Shown: positions 1 to 10,666 of the stretch, piece by piece
Layout: each line of letters begins with the position of its first letter
Numbering within the stretch: position 1 is the first letter of the stretch
Origin: Escherichia coli
GTDB taxonomy: Bacteria > Pseudomonadota > Gammaproteobacteria > Enterobacterales > Enterobacteriaceae
Direction of reading: 5' to 3'
Assembly (NCBI RefSeq): GCF_011881725.1
Contig: NZ_JAATUR010000020.1
Location: 1-64,000 of the forward strand
DNA length: 64,000 nucleotides
Made by a program: the position numbers and the translations under genes
Notes under the pieces: model-generated
What the model saw: the letters and a program-made list of their open reading frames with translations, nothing else
What the model was told of the DNA's origin: nothing
The model's database searches: none

Positions 1-218
1 TTACGTACGTAAAAAATTGGTTATGCTGTTAAGAGTGGTTACTTCGTCACACAGCTTAAACCCGCCGTCGAGCTGGTTTTTCCATTTTTTGAGTCTCGAT
101 ATTAGCTGATAACTTAATACCTGAGTTATTCACTGACTCCGAGTCTGTTACGTTTCTGCTTTTTTGCGATACGTTGTATTCCCTCAATTTACACCCGCTT
201 TGTCTGCGAGGTGGGGTT
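1..218 (+). other. Leader upstream of the lysis genes, no gene seen
   Basis: In lambdoid phages the late promoter pR' and the Q-dependent leader precede the holin gene. Here I see no ORF. An extended -10-like TGGTTATGCT occurs near 18-27 and a short palindrome (GACTC C GAGTC) near 137-147, but neither is strong enough to name the late promoter or its pause and terminator elements. The Q gene would lie left of the window. Confidence 0.3.
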
Positions 219-434
219 ATGAAATCCATGGATAAGTTAACAACGGGTGTCGCCTATGGCACCTCAGCAGGTAGTGCCGGTTACTGGTTTTTACAGCTGC
301 TCGATAAAGTCACGCCCTCACAGTGGGCGGCAATTGGAGTGCTGGGTAGCCTGGTATTTGGCCTGCTGACGTACCTGACAAACCTTTATTTCAAGATTAA
401 AGAAGATAAGCGCAAGGCTGCGAGAGGTGAATAA
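219..434 (+). CDS. S: Pinholin of the phage-21 type
   Basis: Small inner-membrane protein of 71 residues that times lysis. It starts [10 protein letters not shown], has two hydrophobic segments (about 11-28 and 34-56) and ends in a positive tail ([13 protein letters not shown]). This closely matches the phage 21 S protein and the E. coli EssD holins. The Met1/Met4 pair is the dual-start arrangement known from S21, in which the longer form is the antiholin. Pinholins make small depolarising holes and work with signal-anchor endolysins, which fits the next gene. The ATG at 219 follows GAGGTGGGG; an upstream in-frame ATG at 174 has no such site. It overlaps the endolysin gene by one base (TAATG). 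Confidence 0.93.
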
Positions 435-931
435 TGCCTCCATCATTACGAAAAGCCGTTGCTGCTGCTATTGGTGGCGGAGCAATTGCTATAGCATCAG
501 TGTTAATCACTGGCCCAAGTGGTAACGATGGTCTGGAAGGTGTCAGCTACATACCATACAAAGATATTGTTGGTGTATGGACTGTATGTCACGGGCATAC
601 AGGAAAAGACATCATGCTCGGTAAAACGTATACCAAAGCAGAATGCAAAGCCCTCCTGAATAAAGACCTTGCCACGGTCGCCAGACAAATTAACCCGTAC
701 ATAAAAGTTGATATACCGGAAACAACGCGCGGCGCTCTTTACTCGTTCGTCTACAACGTGGGTGCTGGCAATTTCAGAACATCGACGCTTCTTCGCAAAA
801 TAAACCACGGTGATATCAAAGGCGCATGTGATCAGCTACGGCGCTGGACATACGCTGGCGGTAATCAATGGAAAGGACTGATGACTCGCCGTGAGATTGA
901 GCGTGAAGTCTGTTTGTGGGGGAAACAATGA
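434..931 (+). CDS. R: SAR endolysin (lysozyme family, R21-like)
   Basis: Muralytic enzyme of 165 residues, cutting glycosidic bonds in peptidoglycan. Residues 9-26 form a weakly hydrophobic Ala/Gly/Ile-rich signal-arrest-release segment with no cleavage site. The catalytic triad of T4-lysozyme-like SAR endolysins is visible as Glu35, Asp44 and Thr50 (E-8x-D-5x-T). In this family the enzyme is exported by Sec, held inactive at the membrane and released when the pinholin collapses the membrane potential. Length and sequence match phage 21 R and E. coli RrrD. It ends overlapping Rz by four bases (ATGA). Confidence 0.95.
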   Translation: MPPSLRKAVAAAIGGGAIAIASVLITGPSGNDGLEGVSYIPYKDIVGVWTVCHGHTGKDIMLGKTYTKAECKALLNKDLATVARQINPYIKVDIPETTRGALYSFVYNVGAGNFRTSTLLRKINHGDIKGACDQLRRWTYAGGNQWKGLMTRREIEREVCLWGKQ

Positions 932-1395
932 GCAGAGTAACCGCGATTATCTCCGCTCTGGTTATCTGCATCATCGTCTGCCTGTCATGGGCTGTTAATC
1001 ATTACCGTGATAACGCCATTACCTACAAAGCCCAGCGCGACAAAAATGTCAGAGAACTGAAGCTGGCGAACGCGGCAATTACTGACATGCAGATGCGTCA
1101 GCGTGATGTTGCTGCGCTCGATGCAAAATACACGAAGGAGTTAGCTGATGCGAAAGCTGAAAATGATGCTCTTCTGCGGAAGCTTGATAATGGTGGCAGG
1201 GTGCTCGTCAAAGGAAAATGCCCTGTGCCATCCTCTGCCGAAACCTCCAGCGCCTCCGGCATGGGCAATGATGCCACCGTCGAACTCTCTCCAGTTGCTG
1301 GACGAAACGTTCTCGATATCCGGGACGGAATTATCCGCGACCAAACAGCACTGAGAACGCTTCAGGAATACATTAGGACGCAATGCCTTCGATGA
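928..1395 (+). CDS. Rz: Rz, inner-membrane spanin subunit
   Basis: A 155-residue protein with one N-terminal transmembrane anchor (about residues 5-22, [18 protein letters not shown]) followed by a long charged, coiled-coil-prone periplasmic domain (about 25-95). With Rz1 it forms the spanin that fuses inner and outer membranes at the last step of lysis. The start at 928 overlaps the endolysin stop; a further upstream ATG at 916 is less likely. A second gene is embedded in it in another frame, as in lambda. Confidence 0.94.
   Translation: MSRVTAIISALVICIIVCLSWAVNHYRDNAITYKAQRDKNVRELKLANAAITDMQMRQRDVAALDAKYTKELADAKAENDALLRKLDNGGRVLVKGKCPVPSSAETSSASGMGNDATVELSPVAGRNVLDIRDGIIRDQTALRTLQEYIRTQCLR
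1148..1354 (+). CDS. Rz1: Rz1, outer-membrane spanin lipoprotein, nested in Rz
   Basis: A 68-residue ORF wholly inside Rz in the +1 frame. It has a lipoprotein signal with lipobox MVAGC, so Cys19 would be lipidated, and a Pro-rich mature part ([11 protein letters not shown]), both hallmarks of lambda Rz1. It is the outer-membrane partner of Rz. The nested arrangement is the classical lambda one and constrains both reading frames. Confidence 0.93.
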   Translation: MRKLKMMLFCGSLIMVAGCSSKENALCHPLPKPPAPPAWAMMPPSNSLQLLDETFSISGTELSATKQH

Positions 1396-1535
1396 TAGCG
1401 ATAATTTTACTCATCATCCTTCACATCTGGCTCTGTAGACAGGGTGGTGATCACTTCTGGAGTAAATCCAGATTAAACATCTCATTGCTGATGCTTGATA
1501 TTGAGCATCTGGCGCGCAGTAAGGGGCTGCGTTGA
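1383..1535 (+). CDS. Small hypothetical membrane peptide downstream of Rz
   Basis: A 50-codon ORF beginning ATG at 1383 and overlapping the end of Rz by 13 bases. An internal ATG at 1392 is another possible start. The product begins [19 protein letters not shown], a single hydrophobic segment, followed by a polar tail ending ARSKGLR. It reads in the same direction as the lysis genes and is too short for many gene finders. I recall similar small ORFs after Rz in lambdoid phages but cannot name a function. Confidence 0.5.
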   Translation: MPSMIAIILLIILHIWLCRQGGDHFWSKSRLNISLLMLDIEHLARSKGLR

Positions 1536-1569
1536 GATAAGAGCCAGTTCATTACAAATACCAGGATTT

Positions 1570-1594
1570 AGCCTCGCATTAGCGGGGCTTTTTA
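1570..1594 (+). terminator. Rho-independent terminator after the lysis genes
   Basis: AGCCTCGC, loop ATTA, GCGGGGCT, then TTTTT: an 8-bp stem (one G-T pair) followed by a U-run. It sits between the lysis cassette and the rha block. Q-modified polymerase would be expected to read through it during the lytic cycle, so it mainly separates transcription in the lysogen. Confidence 0.8.
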
Positions 1595-1639
1595 TATCTG
1601 AATTTCACAGCGCATCTCACGCGCATATTAACGAGAGCC

Positions 1640-1716
1640 TTTCAGTAAGCGAGCCTGAGAAATGCCGTTATAGGTGGCGACCTCTCTCGGGCGGCTTTTC
1701 TGTGAGACAGGCTCAC
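1640..1716 (+). ncRNA. C4/IsrK-like structured antisense RNA upstream of rha
   Basis: The non-coding stretch before rha can fold into a compact closed structure. GAGCCTG (1651-1657) pairs with CAGGCTC (1708-1714). Directly inside it AGAAATGCCG (1658-1667) pairs with CGGCTTTTCT (1692-1701) with one mismatch. Within that AGGT-GGCG-ACCT (1672-1683) forms a hairpin. The layout and the GGTGGCGACCTCTCTCGGGC segment resemble, from memory, the C4 antisense RNA of phages P1/P7 and the IsrK RNA of Salmonella Gifsy-1. Those RNAs lie just upstream of phage antirepressor-type genes. The RNA ends, promoter and target pairing are inferred, not seen. Confidence 0.6.
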
Positions 1717-1737
1717 TTTCTAAAAGGTAAAGACGCT

Positions 1738-2262
1738 ATGAATAATCATTCAGTTATTCCAGCCTTCGACTTCCGAGAAATGGTGCAAGCCAAAAACGGA
1801 GAGGTCGTTACCACATCCAGAAAAATTGCCAAGTACTTCGGCAAGCGACACGGTGATGTTCTCAGGAAAATCGAGCAGGTTAAGGCTGATTGCTCGCGTG
1901 AGTTTAGCCAACGCAATTTTGCGTCGGCTGATTATATCGATGAGCAGGGCAAGGTTCGCCCGATGTACAGCCTGACGAAAGATGGCTGGATCATGGTTGT
2001 GATGGGGTTCACCGGGAAAGCTGCTGCGGCAATCAAGGAGAGCTATATCGCAGCATTCAACTGGATGGCAGAACAACTGAGCCGCCGCATGGCAATTGGC
2101 GAAGAAATGCAGCACCGCTACGCCATCAAAGAAACACGCTCAAAGCTGAAAGGTACGATCGGCAGTCGGTTAATGAACGAACGGAAGAAAGAGAAGCGTG
2201 TCCTGGCTGTCGAGCATGAATACATCTTGCAGGTGACACAGCCTGAACTGCTGATTAATTGA
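1738..2262 (+). CDS. rha: Rha-family phage regulatory protein
   Basis: A 174-residue protein. Residues about 18-107 match the phage pRha domain, including TSRKIAKYFGKRHGDVLRKI, YSLTKDGWIMVVMGFTGK and FNWM; the C-terminal third is charged and probably helical. Rha proteins are poorly understood phage regulators; the phi-80 member is reported to interfere with growth in hosts lacking IHF. I start it at the ATG at 1738, preceded by AAAAGGTAA; the same frame is open upstream to 1495 but that part overlaps a terminator and the structured RNA. Its place between lysis and packaging genes is unlike lambda and marks inserted accessory material. Confidence 0.85.
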   Translation: MNNHSVIPAFDFREMVQAKNGEVVTTSRKIAKYFGKRHGDVLRKIEQVKADCSREFSQRNFASADYIDEQGKVRPMYSLTKDGWIMVVMGFTGKAAAAIKESYIAAFNWMAEQLSRRMAIGEEMQHRYAIKETRSKLKGTIGSRLMNERKKEKRVLAVEHEYILQVTQPELLIN

Positions 2263-2420
2263 AGATGTCATTACAAAGCCTATCTACGGGGGGCTTGATA
2301 ATGGCTTATACCCTGCACGGGATAACTTAACTGATATCCCTTTTAACGGATAAAGGTATTCAAGCCTGACACATCATGCGCTGTATCGTCGCCGTATTCC
2401 CGCATTAACCATGACCGTAG

Positions 2421-2585
2421 CCCGACGGGGAATTCCTTCTGCGTGAGTGTGCGGGAATAATCAAAAACGATGCACACCGGGTTATTAACGCGTCAACTGA
2501 ACGCGGGGTTGCTCTTCATGTCAGCCAGTCCGGTGCAGGGGTAGAAGAAACCGGACGTTATGGTTTAGTGTGGAAACATTTGTGA
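2421..2585 (+). pseudogene. Probable gene remnant (54 codons, no ATG start)
   Basis: An open frame between an in-frame TAG (2418-2420) and a TGA at 2583-2585 reads like protein: PDGEFLLRECAGIIKNDAH, then VINASTERGVALHVSQSG, ending [10 protein letters not shown]. It has no ATG, only alternative codons such as CTG at 2433. In the neighbouring frame an ATG at 2411 gives just 11 codons. This suggests the 3' end of a gene whose 5' part was lost or frameshifted. I do not recognise the family with confidence. Its end overlaps the end of the leftward YbcV-like gene by about 20 bases. The rest of 2263-2420 shows nothing I can name. Confidence 0.4.
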
Positions 2586-2975
2586 TGTGCTCTGTATGTT
2601 TTCAGTAAAGAGTAATGAATTATCAAAGGTATAGTAATATCTTTTTTGTTCGTGGATATTTGTAACCCACCGAAAAACTCCTGCTTTAGCAAGGTTTCTT
2701 CTGTATTCCTGAAATGTGATCTCTCTGGATTTCAGCTTATTAGAGGTCGTTTCTATAAGATGCCTATCCTTTGAAAATTTGACAGACACAATGTTTTTTA
2801 GGCCCTTTAATAACACTGTATTATCATTTTTTAATACAATATGAACATTCTCTGTGGCTAAATAGTAAATGTAATGTGAGACATTGTGACGTTTTAGCTC
2901 AGAATAAAACCATTGATAGTTTAAATCGTTTCGAACTTTATCAAATATTTGTTTAAAAATGACTACCTGATCCAT
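2565..2975 (-). CDS. YbcV-like DUF1398 protein
   Basis: A 136-residue protein starting [15 protein letters not shown], with [19 protein letters not shown] in the middle and an [18 protein letters not shown] segment near the end. This matches the DUF1398 family, known in E. coli as YbcV of the DLP12 prophage; its biochemical role is unknown. I start it at the ATG at 2975 because GGAAGG lies at the right distance; the frame is open upstream to 3017. It points leftward, against the late operon, and is clearly more AT-rich than its neighbours, as expected of a moron. In DLP12 ybcV likewise sits between the lysis genes and the terminase gene. Confidence 0.85.
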   Translation of the reverse strand: MDQVVIFKQIFDKVRNDLNYQWFYSELKRHNVSHYIYYLATENVHIVLKNDNTVLLKGLKNIVSVKFSKDRHLIETTSNKLKSREITFQEYRRNLAKAGVFRWVTNIHEQKRYYYTFDNSLLFTENIQSTSQMFPH

Positions 2976-3033
2976 AGATAAACCTTCCATGTGATATGAG
3001 GGGGGCGTAGTCTGCACGATTATCTAAATTGCT

Positions 3034-3267
3034 TCAATCTGGTCTGATCTGTTTTCTGAGCAATTCAGTAATGTCACTCTTTTCTTTGTTTGCTTCAGGA
3101 GAAACTCTTTTTTCTGAGCACAGTCTCCGGCGGCAGGCTTCAATGACCCAGGCTGAGAAATTCCCGGACCCTTTTTGATCAAGAGCGATGTTAATTTGTT
3201 CAATCATTTGGTTAGGAAAGCGGATGTTGCGGGTTGTTGTTCTGCGGGTTCTGTTCTTCGTTGACAT
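3034..3267 (-). CDS. YlcI/YnfO-family (DUF3950) small protein, probable DNA binder
   Basis: A 77-residue basic protein. The segment TRRTTTRNIRFPNQMIEQIN with SGNFSAWVIEACRRRL resembles a ribbon-helix-helix DNA-binding fold. It closely matches the prophage proteins YlcI and YnfO, which have no assigned function. It ends 58 bases before the YbcV-like gene and has the same orientation, so the two could be co-transcribed from a promoter near the cos end. A regulatory role is only inference from the fold. Confidence 0.8.
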   Translation of the reverse strand: MSTKNRTRRTTTRNIRFPNQMIEQINIALDQKGSGNFSAWVIEACRRRLCSEKRVSPEANKEKSDITELLRKQIRPD

Positions 3268-3415
3268 GAGGTTGTCCCGTATTCAGTGTCGCTGATTTGT
3301 ATTGTCTGAAGTTGTTTTTACGTTAAGTTGATGCAGATCAATTAATACGATACCTGCGTCATAATTGATTATTTGACGTGGTTTGATGGCGTAGATGCAC
3401 GTTGTGACATGCAGA

Positions 3416-3430
3416 TGATAATCATTATCA
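3416..3430. promoter_or_regulatory. Perfect 7-1-7 Fur-like palindrome next to cosQ
   Basis: TGATAAT C ATTATCA is a perfect inverted repeat with one central base, matching the 7-1-7 Fur recognition unit. It lies about 150 bases upstream of the leftward YlcI-like gene and just left of cosQ. As I recall, the lambda right end has a very similar sequence, so it may be an old feature of this phage family. Iron control of the leftward genes is possible; occupancy is inferred. Confidence 0.5.
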
Positions 3431-3436
3431 TTTTGC

Positions 3437-3466
3437 GGGTCCTTTCCGGCGATCCGACAGGTTACG
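3437..3466 (+). promoter_or_regulatory. cosQ: cosQ, packaging termination signal
   Basis: The stretch GGGTCCTTTCCGGCGATCCG just left of cosN matches the lambda cosQ element nearly base for base. cosQ is needed for correct termination of DNA packaging at the downstream cos. In the lambda chromosome it is at the right end of the linear molecule. Confidence 0.8.
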
Positions 3467-3478
3467 GGGCGGCGACCT
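3467..3478 (+). other. cos: cosN, lambda cohesive end site
   Basis: GGGCGGCGACCT is identical to the 12-base lambda cohesive end, flanked by GTTACG on the left and CGCGGGTTTTCG on the right as in joined lambda ends. Terminase (gpNu1-gpA) nicks here to make the 12-base 5' overhangs. This fixes the start of the packaged genome and shows that the phage packages by cos and not by headful. Confidence 0.96.
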
Positions 3479-3515
3479 CGCGGGTTTTCGCTATTTATGA
3501 AAAATTTCCGGTTTA

Positions 3516-3635
3516 AGGCGTTTCCGTTCTTCTTCGTCATAACTTAATGTTTTTATTTAAAATACCCTCTGAAAAGAAAGGAAACGACAGGTGCTGAAAG
3601 CGAGCTTTTTGGCCTCTGTCGTTTCCTTTCTCTGT
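3516..3635 (+). promoter_or_regulatory. cosB: cosB, terminase small-subunit binding region
   Basis: By position from cosN this corresponds to lambda cosB. CGTTTCC(G/T)TTCT-like gpNu1 sites are visible near 3519-3530 (R3) and 3620-3631 (R1). The region also holds a long inverted repeat, listed separately, and by analogy the IHF site. It anchors terminase before cutting at cosN. Confidence 0.75.
3575..3631. repeat. 16-bp perfect inverted repeat inside cosB
   Basis: AGAAAGGAAACGACAG (3575-3590) is the exact reverse complement of 3616-3631, separated by 25 bases. The right arm overlaps the R1 terminase site. The lambda left end has the same repeat. Compared with the lambda sequence as I recall it, the spacer here lacks one G (GCGAGCTTT against GCGAGGCTTT). 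Confidence 0.85.
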
Positions 3636-3655
3636 TTTTGTCCGTGGAATGAACA

Positions 3656-4175
3656 ATGGAAGTCAACAAAAAGCAGCTGGCTGACATTTTCGGTGCGAGT
3701 ATCCGTACCATTCAGAACTGGCAGGAACAGGGAATGCCCGTTCTGCGAGGCGGTGGCAAGGGTAATGAGGTGCTTTATGACTCTGCCGCCGTCATAAAAT
3801 GGTATGCCGAAAGGGATGCTGAAATTGAGAACGAAAAGCTGCGCCGGGAGGTTGAAGAACTGCGGCAGGCCAGCGAGGCAGATCTCCAGCCAGGGACTAT
3901 TGAGTACGAACGCCATCGACTTACGCGTGCGCAGGCCGACGCACAGGAACTGAAGAATGCCAGAGACTCCGCTGAAGTGGTGGAAACCGCATTCTGTACT
4001 TTCGTGCTGTCGCGGATCGCAGGTGAAATTGCCAGTATTCTCGACGGGATCCCCCTGTCGGTGCAGCGGCGTTTTCCGGAACTGGAAAACCGACATGTTG
4101 ATTTCCTGAAACGGGATATCATCAAAGCCATGAACAAAGCAGCCGCGCTGGATGAACTGATACCGGGGTTGCTGA

Positions 4176-4201
<26 letters not shown>
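3656..4201 (+). CDS. Nu1: Terminase small subunit gpNu1
   Basis: 181 residues, the lambda length. The N-terminal winged helix-turn-helix (KKQLADIFGASIRTIQNWQ) binds the R sites of cosB; the middle is a charged coiled coil; the C-terminal part binds gpA. It starts MEVNKKQLAD as in lambda. With gpA it forms the holoenzyme that recognises cos and loads DNA onto the prohead. Its end overlaps A by 26 bases. Confidence 0.97.
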
Positions 4202-7882
<3,681 letters not shown>

Positions 7883-7902
<20 letters not shown>

Positions 7903-9202
7903 TCTCCCGCATATTGCCAGCATGGCCTTTAATGAGCCGCTGATGCTTGAACCCGCCTATGCGCGGGTTTTCTTTTGTGCGCTTGCAGGCCAGCTTGGGA
8001 TCAGCCGCCTGACGGATGCGGTGTCCGGCGACAGCCTGACTGCCCAGGAGGCACTCGCGACGCTGGCATTATCCGGTGATGATGACGGACCACGACAGGC
8101 CCGCAGTTATCAGGTCATGAACGGCATCGCCGTGCTGCCGGTGTCCGGCACGCTGGTCAGCCGGACGCGGGCGCTGCAGCCGTACTCGGGGATGACCGGT
8201 TACAACGGCATTATCGCCCGTCTGCAACAGGCTGCCAGCGACCCGATGGTGGACGGCATTCTGCTCGATATGGACACGCCAGGCGGAATGGTGGCGGGGG
8301 CATTTGACTGCGCTGACATCATCGCCCGTGTGCGTGACATAAAACCGGTATGGGCGCTGGCCAACGACATGAACTGCAGTGCAGGTCAGCTGCTTGCCAG
8401 TGCCGCCTCCCGGCGTCTGGTCACGCAGACCGCCCGGACAGGCTCCATCGGCGTCATGATGGCTCACAGTAATTACGGTGCTGCCCTGGAGAAACAGGGT
8501 GTGGAAATCACGCTGATTTACAGCGGCAGCCATAAGGTGGATGGCAATCCCTACAGCCATCTTCCGGATGACGTCCGGGAGACACTGCAGTCCCGGATGG
8601 ACGCAACCCGCCAGATGTTTGCGCAGAAGGTGTCGGCATATACCGGCCTGTCTGTGCAGGCTGTGCTGGATACCGAGGCTGCAGTGTACAGCGGTCAGGA
8701 GGCCATTGATGCCGGACTGGCTGATGAACTTGTTAACAGCACCGATGCGATCACCGTCATGCGTGATGCACTGGATGCGCGTAAATCCCGTCTCTCAGGA
8801 GGGCGAATGACCAAAGAGACTCAATCAACAACTGTTTCAGCCACTGCTTCGCAGACTGACGTTACTGACGTGGTGCCAGCGACGGAGGGCGAAAACGCCA
8901 GCGCGGCGCAGCCGGACGTGAACGCGCAGATCACCGCAGCGGTTGCGGCAGAAAACAGCCGCATTATGGGGATCCTCAACTGTGAGGAGGCTCACGGACG
9001 CGAAGAACAGGCCCGCGTGCTGGCAGAAACCCCCGGTATGACCGTGGAAACGGCCCGCCGCATTCTGGCAGCTGCACCACAGAGTGCACAGGCGCGCAGT
9101 GACACTGCGCTGGATCGTCTGATGCAGGGGGCACCGGCACCGCTGGCTGCAGGTAACCCGGCATCTGATGCCGTTAACGATTTGCTGAACACACCAGTGT
9201 AA
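7883..9202 (+). CDS. C: Capsid maturation protease gpC (S49 family)
   Basis: 439 residues from a GTG start at 7883, preceded by AGGAGGAG; the longer ORF from 7736 simply overlaps B in another frame. The SppA-like serine peptidase core includes the nucleophile in MNCSAGQLLASAASRR and the basic residue of the Ser-Lys dyad in HSNYGAALEKQG. gpC processes the portal and scaffold during prohead maturation. Its C-terminal third is also read as the scaffold Nu3. Confidence 0.94.
8807..9202 (+). CDS. Nu3: Scaffold protein gpNu3, internal in-frame start within C
   Basis: An in-frame ATG at 8807 with the strong site AGGAGGG upstream would give a 131-residue protein, MTKETQSTTVSATASQ onward, sharing the C terminus of gpC. 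Older lambda annotations use a Met equivalent to 8597 (201 residues); the Shine-Dalgarno favours the shorter form. Nu3 is the scaffold on which the prohead forms and is removed before packaging. The overlap fuses protease and scaffold, which helps co-assembly. Confidence 0.82.
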   Translation: MTKETQSTTVSATASQTDVTDVVPATEGENASAAQPDVNAQITAAVAAENSRIMGILNCEEAHGREEQARVLAETPGMTVETARRILAAAPQSAQARSDTALDRLMQGAPAPLAAGNPASDAVNDLLNTPV

Positions 9203-9211
9203 GGGATGTTT

Positions 9212-9544
9212 ATGACGAGCAAAGAAACCTTTACCCATTACCAGCCGCTGGGCAACAGTGACCCGGCTCATACCGCAACCGCGCCCGGCGGATTGAGTGC
9301 GAAAGCGCCTGCAATGACCCCGCTGATGCTGGACACCTCCACCCGTAAGCTGGTTGCGTGGGATGGCACCACCGACGGTGCTGCCGTTGGCATTCTTGCA
9401 GTTGCTGCTGACCAGACCAGCACCACACTGACGTTCTACAAGTCCGGCACGTTCCGTTATGAGGATGTGCTCTGGCCGGAGGCTGCCAGCGACGAGACGA
9501 AAAAACGGACCGCGTTTGCCGGAACGGCAATCAGCATCGTTTAA
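9212..9544 (+). CDS. D: Head decoration protein gpD
   Basis: 110 residues, beginning [12 protein letters not shown] as in lambda gpD. gpD trimers bind the expanded capsid at threefold positions and allow the full genome to be held. Only scattered changes from lambda are seen, for example Leu instead of Gln after HYQP. The start at 9212 follows AAGGGATG; an ATG two codons earlier in the frame is less likely. Confidence 0.96.
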   Translation: MTSKETFTHYQPLGNSDPAHTATAPGGLSAKAPAMTPLMLDTSTRKLVAWDGTTDGAAVGILAVAADQTSTTLTFYKSGTFRYEDVLWPEAASDETKKRTAFAGTAISIV

Positions 9545-9561
9545 CTTTACCCTTCATCACT

Positions 9562-9588
9562 AAAGGCCGCCTGTGCGGCTTTTTTTAC
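9562..9588 (+). terminator. Terminator-like hairpin between D and E
   Basis: GCCGC, loop CTGT, GCGGC, then a run of seven Ts, extended by A-T pairs on both sides. It lies inside the late operon, where Q-modified polymerase would normally read through. Confidence 0.6.
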
Positions 9589-9599
9589 GGGATTTTTTT

Positions 9600-10625
9600 A
9601 TGTCGATATACACAACCGCCCAGCTGCTGGCGGCAAATGAGCAGAAATTTAAGTTTGATCCGCTGTTTCTGCGTCTCTTTTTCCGTGAGAGCTATCCCTT
9701 CACCACGGAGAAAGTCTATCTCTCACAAATTCCGGGACTGGTAAACATGGCGCTGTACGTTTCGCCGATTGTTTCCGGTGAGGTTATCCGTTCCCGTGGC
9801 GGCTCCACCTCTGAATTTACGCCGGGATATGTCAAACCCAAGCATGAGGTGAATCCGCAGATGACCCTGCGTCGCCTGCCGGATGAAGATCCGCAGAATC
9901 TGGCGGACCCGGCTTACCGCCGCCGTCGCATCATCATGCAGAACATGCGTGACGAAGAGCTGGCCATTGCTCAGGTCGAAGAGATGCAGGCAGTTTCTGC
10001 CGTGCTTAAGGGCAAATACACCATGACCGGTGAAGCCTTCGATCCGGTTGAGGTGGATATGGGTCGCAGTGAAGCGAATAACATCACGCAGTCCGGCAGC
10101 ACGGGGTGGAGCAAGCGCGACAAGTCCACGTATGACCCGACCGACGATATCGAAGCCTACGCGCTGAACGCCAGCGGTGTGGTGAATATCATCGTGTTTG
10201 ACCCGAAAGGCTGGGCGCTGTTCCGTTCCTTCAAAGCCGTCAGGGAGAAGCTGGATACCCGTCGCGGCTCTCATTCCGAACTGGAGACAGCGGTAAAAGA
10301 CCTGGGCAAAGCGGTGTCTTATAAGGGAATGTATGGCGATGTGGCCATCGTCGTGTATTCCGGACAGTACGTGGAAAACGGCGTCAAAAAGAACTTCCTG
10401 CCGGACAACACGATGGTGCTGGGTAACACTCATGCACGCGGTCTGCGCACCTATGGCTGTATTCAGGATGCGGATGCATTGAGTGAGGGTATTAATGCGT
10501 CTCCCCGTTATCCGAAAAACTGGAAGACATCCGGCGATCCGGCGCGAGAGTTCACCATGATTCAGTCAGCACCGCTGATGCTGCTGGCTGATCCTGATGA
10601 GTTCGTGTCCGTTCAACTGGCGTAA
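9600..10625 (+). CDS. E: Major capsid protein gpE
   Basis: 341 residues, beginning MSIYTTAQLLAANEQ, the lambda length. It forms the T=7 icosahedral shell (HK97 fold). I start it at 9600 where lambda does; the frame is open to 9573 but that part covers the hairpin. It is followed by another short hairpin before FI. Confidence 0.97.
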   Translation: MSIYTTAQLLAANEQKFKFDPLFLRLFFRESYPFTTEKVYLSQIPGLVNMALYVSPIVSGEVIRSRGGSTSEFTPGYVKPKHEVNPQMTLRRLPDEDPQNLADPAYRRRRIIMQNMRDEELAIAQVEEMQAVSAVLKGKYTMTGEAFDPVEVDMGRSEANNITQSGSTGWSKRDKSTYDPTDDIEAYALNASGVVNIIVFDPKGWALFRSFKAVREKLDTRRGSHSELETAVKDLGKAVSYKGMYGDVAIVVYSGQYVENGVKKNFLPDNTMVLGNTHARGLRTYGCIQDADALSEGINASPRYPKNWKTSGDPAREFTMIQSAPLMLLADPDEFVSVQLA

Positions 10626-10627
10626 TC

Positions 10628-10648
10628 ATGGCCCTTCGGGGCCATTTT
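10628..10648 (+). terminator. Short hairpin between E and FI
   Basis: ATGGCCC, loop TTCG, GGGCCAT, then TTTTC. The UUCG loop makes it very stable. The T-run is short, so it may act as an mRNA processing or protection element as much as a terminator. Confidence 0.5.
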
Positions 10649-10666
10649 CTCTCTGTGGAGGAGTCC

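Noticed and set aside
503..808. Leftward ORF inside the endolysin gene
   Set aside because: It is the antisense shadow of the conserved SAR endolysin.
1495..1737. 5' extension of the rha reading frame
   Set aside because: The extension covers a terminator and the structured RNA, and the ATG at 1738 has the proper ribosome site and family start.
3283..3540. Leftward 85-codon ORF crossing cos
   Set aside because: It runs through cosQ, cosN and part of cosB, whose sequence is fixed by packaging and nearly equal to lambda; no family resemblance and no good ribosome site.
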